Shown: piece by piece, positions 61,582 to 63,427 of the stretch
Layout of the letters: each line of letters begins with the position of its first letter
Position numbering within the stretch: the stretch's first letter is position 1
From: an uncultured Clostridia bacterium
GTDB lineage: Bacteria; Bacillota; Clostridia; Christensenellales; Borkfalkiaceae
Length of the DNA: 63,427 nt
Assembly (NCBI GenBank): GCA_947174415.1
Contig: CAMWIW010000008.1
Coordinates: 1 to 63,427, forward strand
Direction: 5' to 3'
Notes under the pieces: generated by a model
What the model saw: only the letters and a program-made list of their open reading frames with translations
The model's database searches: none
What the model was told of the DNA's origin: nothing
Made by a program: the position numbers and the translations under genes

Positions 61582-62841
61582 CTACTCCGCTTTGCCAAGA
61601 ATAGATTTTTCAGTTTCCGCATCAAACAAATGAACGTTCTTTTCCGAAAAATTAACGTAAAGTTTGTCGTTAGCGTTTAACGGCGTGCGTCCGCTCACGC
61701 AAGCGATAAACTCTCCCTCCTCCCCGTCTATGCGGAAGAAGATGTGCATATCGCTGCCCAAAATTTCCGTGATGCTTACGTTTACGGAAATACCCGTTGA
61801 GCAGACCTGAACGTGTTCGCCCCTTAAACCCAAATAAACCTCATGCGGCTGCCCGTCCAAATATTCTTCTTTAACGGGGCGCAATTTATCAAGGCTGAGT
61901 TTGATTGACTCGCCGTTTGCAAACGTTGCATAAAGATACTTAACCTTTGCAACAATCGTAACGCGGAAAAAGTTCATCTGCGGCGTACCGATAAAGCCCG
62001 CTACGAACTTATTTTCGGGGTAGTCGAAAAGGTTTGTAGGACTGTCTATCTGCTGAACGTAGCCGTCCTTCATAACTACTATTCTCGAGCCCATTGTCAT
62101 TGCCTCGACTTGGTCGTGCGTAACGTAAATAAACGTCGTCTTTAACGCCTTGTGAAGTTTAACGATTTCCGAGCGCATAGTTGTTCGCAGCTTTGCGTCA
62201 AGGTTGGATAACGGTTCGTCTAAAAGGAAAACTTTCGGTCCACGCACCATTGCTCTGCCGAGGGCGATACGCTGCCTCTGTCCGCCCGACATATCCGAAG
62301 GCTTGCTTTGCAACAGCTCTTTTATGCCTAAGATTCCCGCAGCCCACTGCACCTTTTCGTCTATTTCCGCTCTCGTATGGTGGCGCATAATATGTATTTC
62401 GTTGCCGTCCTTGTCAAGAACGGGGTTTCCGTTTTTATCGCGCTTAATATCAGGGATTTTCCGCATCTTCAAGCCGAAAGATATGTTTTCGTATGACGTC
62501 ATATGGGGGTACAACGCATAGCTTTGGAAAACCATTGCAATATCCCTGTCCTTTGCATCCACGTTATTTACAAGCCTATCGTCTATGTACAGCTCCCCCG
62601 CAGAAATATCTTCAAGCCCCGCTATCATTCTAAGCGTGGTAGACTTGCCGCAGCCCGAAGGCCCGACGAAAACTATAAACTCGCCGTCCTCGATTTCCAT
62701 ATTGAAATCTTTTACGGCAATAAAATCCCCCACTCTCGCGTTGCTTTCAGCCTTTTTCTTCTTGAAATTAAATATGGATTTTTTAGCTCCGCCTCTTGCG
62801 GGATAAATTTTACATACGTGCCTTAACGATAAGTTTGCCAT
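61582..62841 (-). CDS. ABC transporter ATPase, MsmK/MalK type
   Basis: The protein starts at MANLSLRHVCKIYP (ATG 62841), because the longer reading frame runs through the promoter. It has 419 residues, with Walker A FVGPSGCGKSTTLRM, signature SDMSGGQRQRIALGRA, Walker B KVFLLDEPLSNLDAK and the H-loop VTHDQVEAMT. A C-terminal TOBE/OB domain follows, as in MalK. An insert of about 25 residues (RDKNGNPVLDKDGNEI) extends the helical region. It drives the CUT1 importer encoded six genes downstream and may serve several importers. GGGGGAG precedes the ATG. Confidence 0.92.
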   Translation of the reverse strand: MANLSLRHVCKIYPARGGAKKSIFNFKKKKAESNARVGDFIAVKDFNMEIEDGEFIVFVGPSGCGKSTTLRMIAGLEDISAGELYIDDRLVNNVDAKDRDIAMVFQSYALYPHMTSYENISFGLKMRKIPDIKRDKNGNPVLDKDGNEIHIMRHHTRAEIDEKVQWAAGILGIKELLQSKPSDMSGGQRQRIALGRAMVRGPKVFLLDEPLSNLDAKLRTTMRSEIVKLHKALKTTFIYVTHDQVEAMTMGSRIVVMKDGYVQQIDSPTNLFDYPENKFVAGFIGTPQMNFFRVTIVAKVKYLYATFANGESIKLSLDKLRPVKEEYLDGQPHEVYLGLRGEHVQVCSTGISVNVSITEILGSDMHIFFRIDGEEGEFIACVSGRTPLNANDKLYVNFSEKNVHLFDAETEKSILGKAE

Positions 62842-62869
62842 GCGCTCCCCCTCAAAAAAATAACATTTC

Positions 62870-62885
62870 TTGGAAACGTTTCCAA
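62870..62885 (-). promoter_or_regulatory. LacI-type operator of the fructan operon
   Basis: TTGGAAACGTTTCCAA is a perfect 16-bp palindrome with the central CG typical of LacI-family (and CcpA-like) sites. It begins five bases after the -10 box, so bound repressor would block initiation. Confidence 0.88.
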
Positions 62886-62889
62886 TGCT

Positions 62890-62918
62890 ATTATAATACA
62901 TATATGCCAAAGTGTCAA
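62890..62918 (-). promoter_or_regulatory. Promoter of the fructan operon
   Basis: Leftward, TTGACA (62913-62918) and TATAAT (62890-62895) have a 17-bp spacer, the full sigma-A consensus. No terminator with a T tract is seen until 42587, so about 20 kb may be one transcript. Confidence 0.9.
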
Positions 62919-63040
62919 TACATTTTACAGTAATTTTCATTTTTTGAAAATTATTAACAGCCTGTCTTGATTAAGAAATAGACTTTTACATTATCGCCAA
63001 CGGTAGCCCCAACAATGTTGGCGCTCATATTTTTTTGAAA

Positions 63041-63100
63041 TCCGGCAAACTTATCTCCCAGCCTTAAAAGGTAAGTACTTCTGGCGCAAGTGAGCTTAAC
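63041..63100 (-). pseudogene. 5S rRNA 3' fragment
   Basis: The sequence reads, with a few changes, as the 3' half of the intact 5S at 63267-63380: the shared parts include TTGAAATCCGGCAA and CTGGCGCAAGTGAGCTTAAC. The 5' half is absent. It is a partial duplication. Confidence 0.75.
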
Positions 63101-63176
63101 GGGACGTGTAAAGCCGCAATTGGTTTTAACAAAGAAACTCACCGCTCTCGTGCGGCTTGCCCCAGAAGTTAAGCTC
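63090..63176. repeat. Inverted-repeat element attached to the 5S fragment
   Basis: GTGAGCTTAAC (about 63090-63100) recurs reversed as GTTAAGCTCAC (about 63168-63178). AAGCCGCA and TGCGGCTT form an inner stem. The arms are 5S-derived. Confidence 0.5.
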
Positions 63177-63227
63177 ACGCCATTAACCGTTGCTTTTCAA
63201 CCGTTAAATTTTCGTAGCACAAAAAAA

Positions 63228-63255
63228 CACAGCCACCACTTTTGTGGTAACTGTG
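63228..63255 (-). terminator. rRNA operon terminator
   Basis: CACAGCCACCAC (63228-63239) pairs, with small mismatches, with GTGGTAACTGTG (63244-63255). Leftward, a run of seven T follows directly after the stem. Confidence 0.85.
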
Positions 63256-63266
63256 CTTTTTTGAAA

Positions 63267-63380
63267 TCCGGCAACTACCTTATCTCCCAGCCTTAAAAGG
63301 CAAGTACTTCTGGCGCAAGTGAGCTTAACTTCTGTGTTCGGTATGGGAACAGGTGGATCCTCACCGCCATCATCACCGGA
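63267..63380 (-). rRNA. rrf: 5S ribosomal RNA
   Basis: The 114-nt leftward sequence starts TCCGGTGATGATGGCGGTGA and ends with a complementary TGCCGGA, forming helix I. The conserved loop segment CCCATACCGAACACAGAAG is present. It is followed by a terminator and preceded, one base away, by a tRNA gene. The 16S and 23S genes would lie to the right of the window. Confidence 0.95.
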
Positions 63381-63381
63381 A

Positions 63382-63427
63382 TGGCTCCGCTTGTAGGACT
63401 TGAACCTACGACACTTCGGTTAACAGC
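63382..63427 (-). tRNA. tRNA-Asn (GTT), 3' part, cut by the window end
   Basis: Leftward, the sequence gives an anticodon loop CTGTTAA (anticodon GTT), T-arm GTAGG-TTCAAGT-CCTAC, an acceptor strand AAGCGGA, discriminator G and an encoded CCA. The 5' half lies beyond the window. Confidence 0.9.

Larger units (their letters stand above)
62942..63266. other. rRNA-operon tail and degenerate repeats
   Basis: No convincing gene is present. A 74-codon leftward frame (62954-63178) is built largely from 5S-derived sequence and is not taken as real. The stretch contains CGCCAAC/GTTGGCG dyads (62995-63023), the 5S 3' fragment, an inverted-repeat element and the rRNA terminator. Confidence 0.6.

Noticed and set aside
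62842-62940. N-terminal extension of the ABC ATPase
   Set aside because: These codons contain the promoter and LacI operator; translation starts at MANLSLRHV.
62954-63178. Leftward 74-codon ORF
   Set aside because: Most of its sequence is the duplicated 5S fragment and the inverted element, so a protein is unlikely.
1-63427. CRISPR array
   Set aside because: I saw no series of regularly spaced 25-40 bp repeats; the only large repeat is the 699-bp tandem duplication.

Overview
This window most likely comes from an uncultured gut-type Clostridia (Firmicutes). The housekeeping genes look clostridial: Rrf2/NifS/NifU, YitT-family proteins, an MsmK-like ABC ATPase, LacI/PfkB sugar genes and AGGAG-type ribosome sites. 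The right two thirds has moderate GC, with GC-rich terminators built on GCCGCCCG stems. The left third (about 1-22,900) is clearly more AT-rich and looks imported. The taxonomic placement is an inference.

Region 1 (1-3,400): a restriction-modification locus with a divided adenine methyltransferase (two overlapping genes) and a divergent HTH controller. The intergenic spacer holds inverted operator-like repeats laid over two good promoters. Gene relics and an orphan tRNA 3' end with a terminator follow. Region 2 (3,400-18,700): a defence island. It holds a RecD-like helicase with a perfect 699-bp internal tandem duplication, an operator-controlled AAA ATPase/DUF234 protein, and an operon read leftward. 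The operon encodes a zinc-ribbon restriction-like nuclease, a DinG/XPD-type helicase, a pPIWI-RE protein, a UvrD-like helicase fused to a RecB/Cas4-like nuclease, a DEDDh exonuclease and a decayed DUF1998 (DrmB-like) gene. The first three match the pPIWI-RE three-gene island; the rest is an extension worth study. A leader RNA whose terminator abuts the first ribosome site precedes the operon. Region 3 (18,700-23,300): mobile-element debris, including an ORF that fuses a NYN domain to the middle of a large serine recombinase, then an IMPase/membrane-protein pair and small membrane proteins.

Region 4 (23,300-42,600) is mostly ordinary chromosome: a Ca2+-type P-ATPase; an iron-sulfur group (nadA, iscR, nifS, nifU); an LRR lipoprotein; alpha-glucan genes (neopullulanase and glgB, the latter with a histone-H1-like tail); two YitT paralogues; eda with an operator-like dyad; membrane proteins; an HTH/zinc-ribbon/membrane regulator; a HAD phosphatase; and a lone FtsK-gamma-type winged helix protein.

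Region 5 (42,600-62,900) is one long leftward fructan-use operon. It runs from a sigma-A promoter with a perfect LacI-type palindrome at its start site: ABC ATPase, PfkB fructokinase, membrane-anchored GH32, LacI repressor, solute-binding protein, two permeases, GH32 lipoprotein with an unusual nucleophile motif, two large non-catalytic lipoproteins with repeated beta-sandwich modules, and an intracellular GH32. The logic is surface levan/inulin capture and cleavage, ABC import, intracellular hydrolysis and fructose phosphorylation, with the repressor inside the operon. The window ends with a 5S fragment, an rRNA-operon terminator, an intact 5S rRNA and the 3' half of tRNA-Asn.
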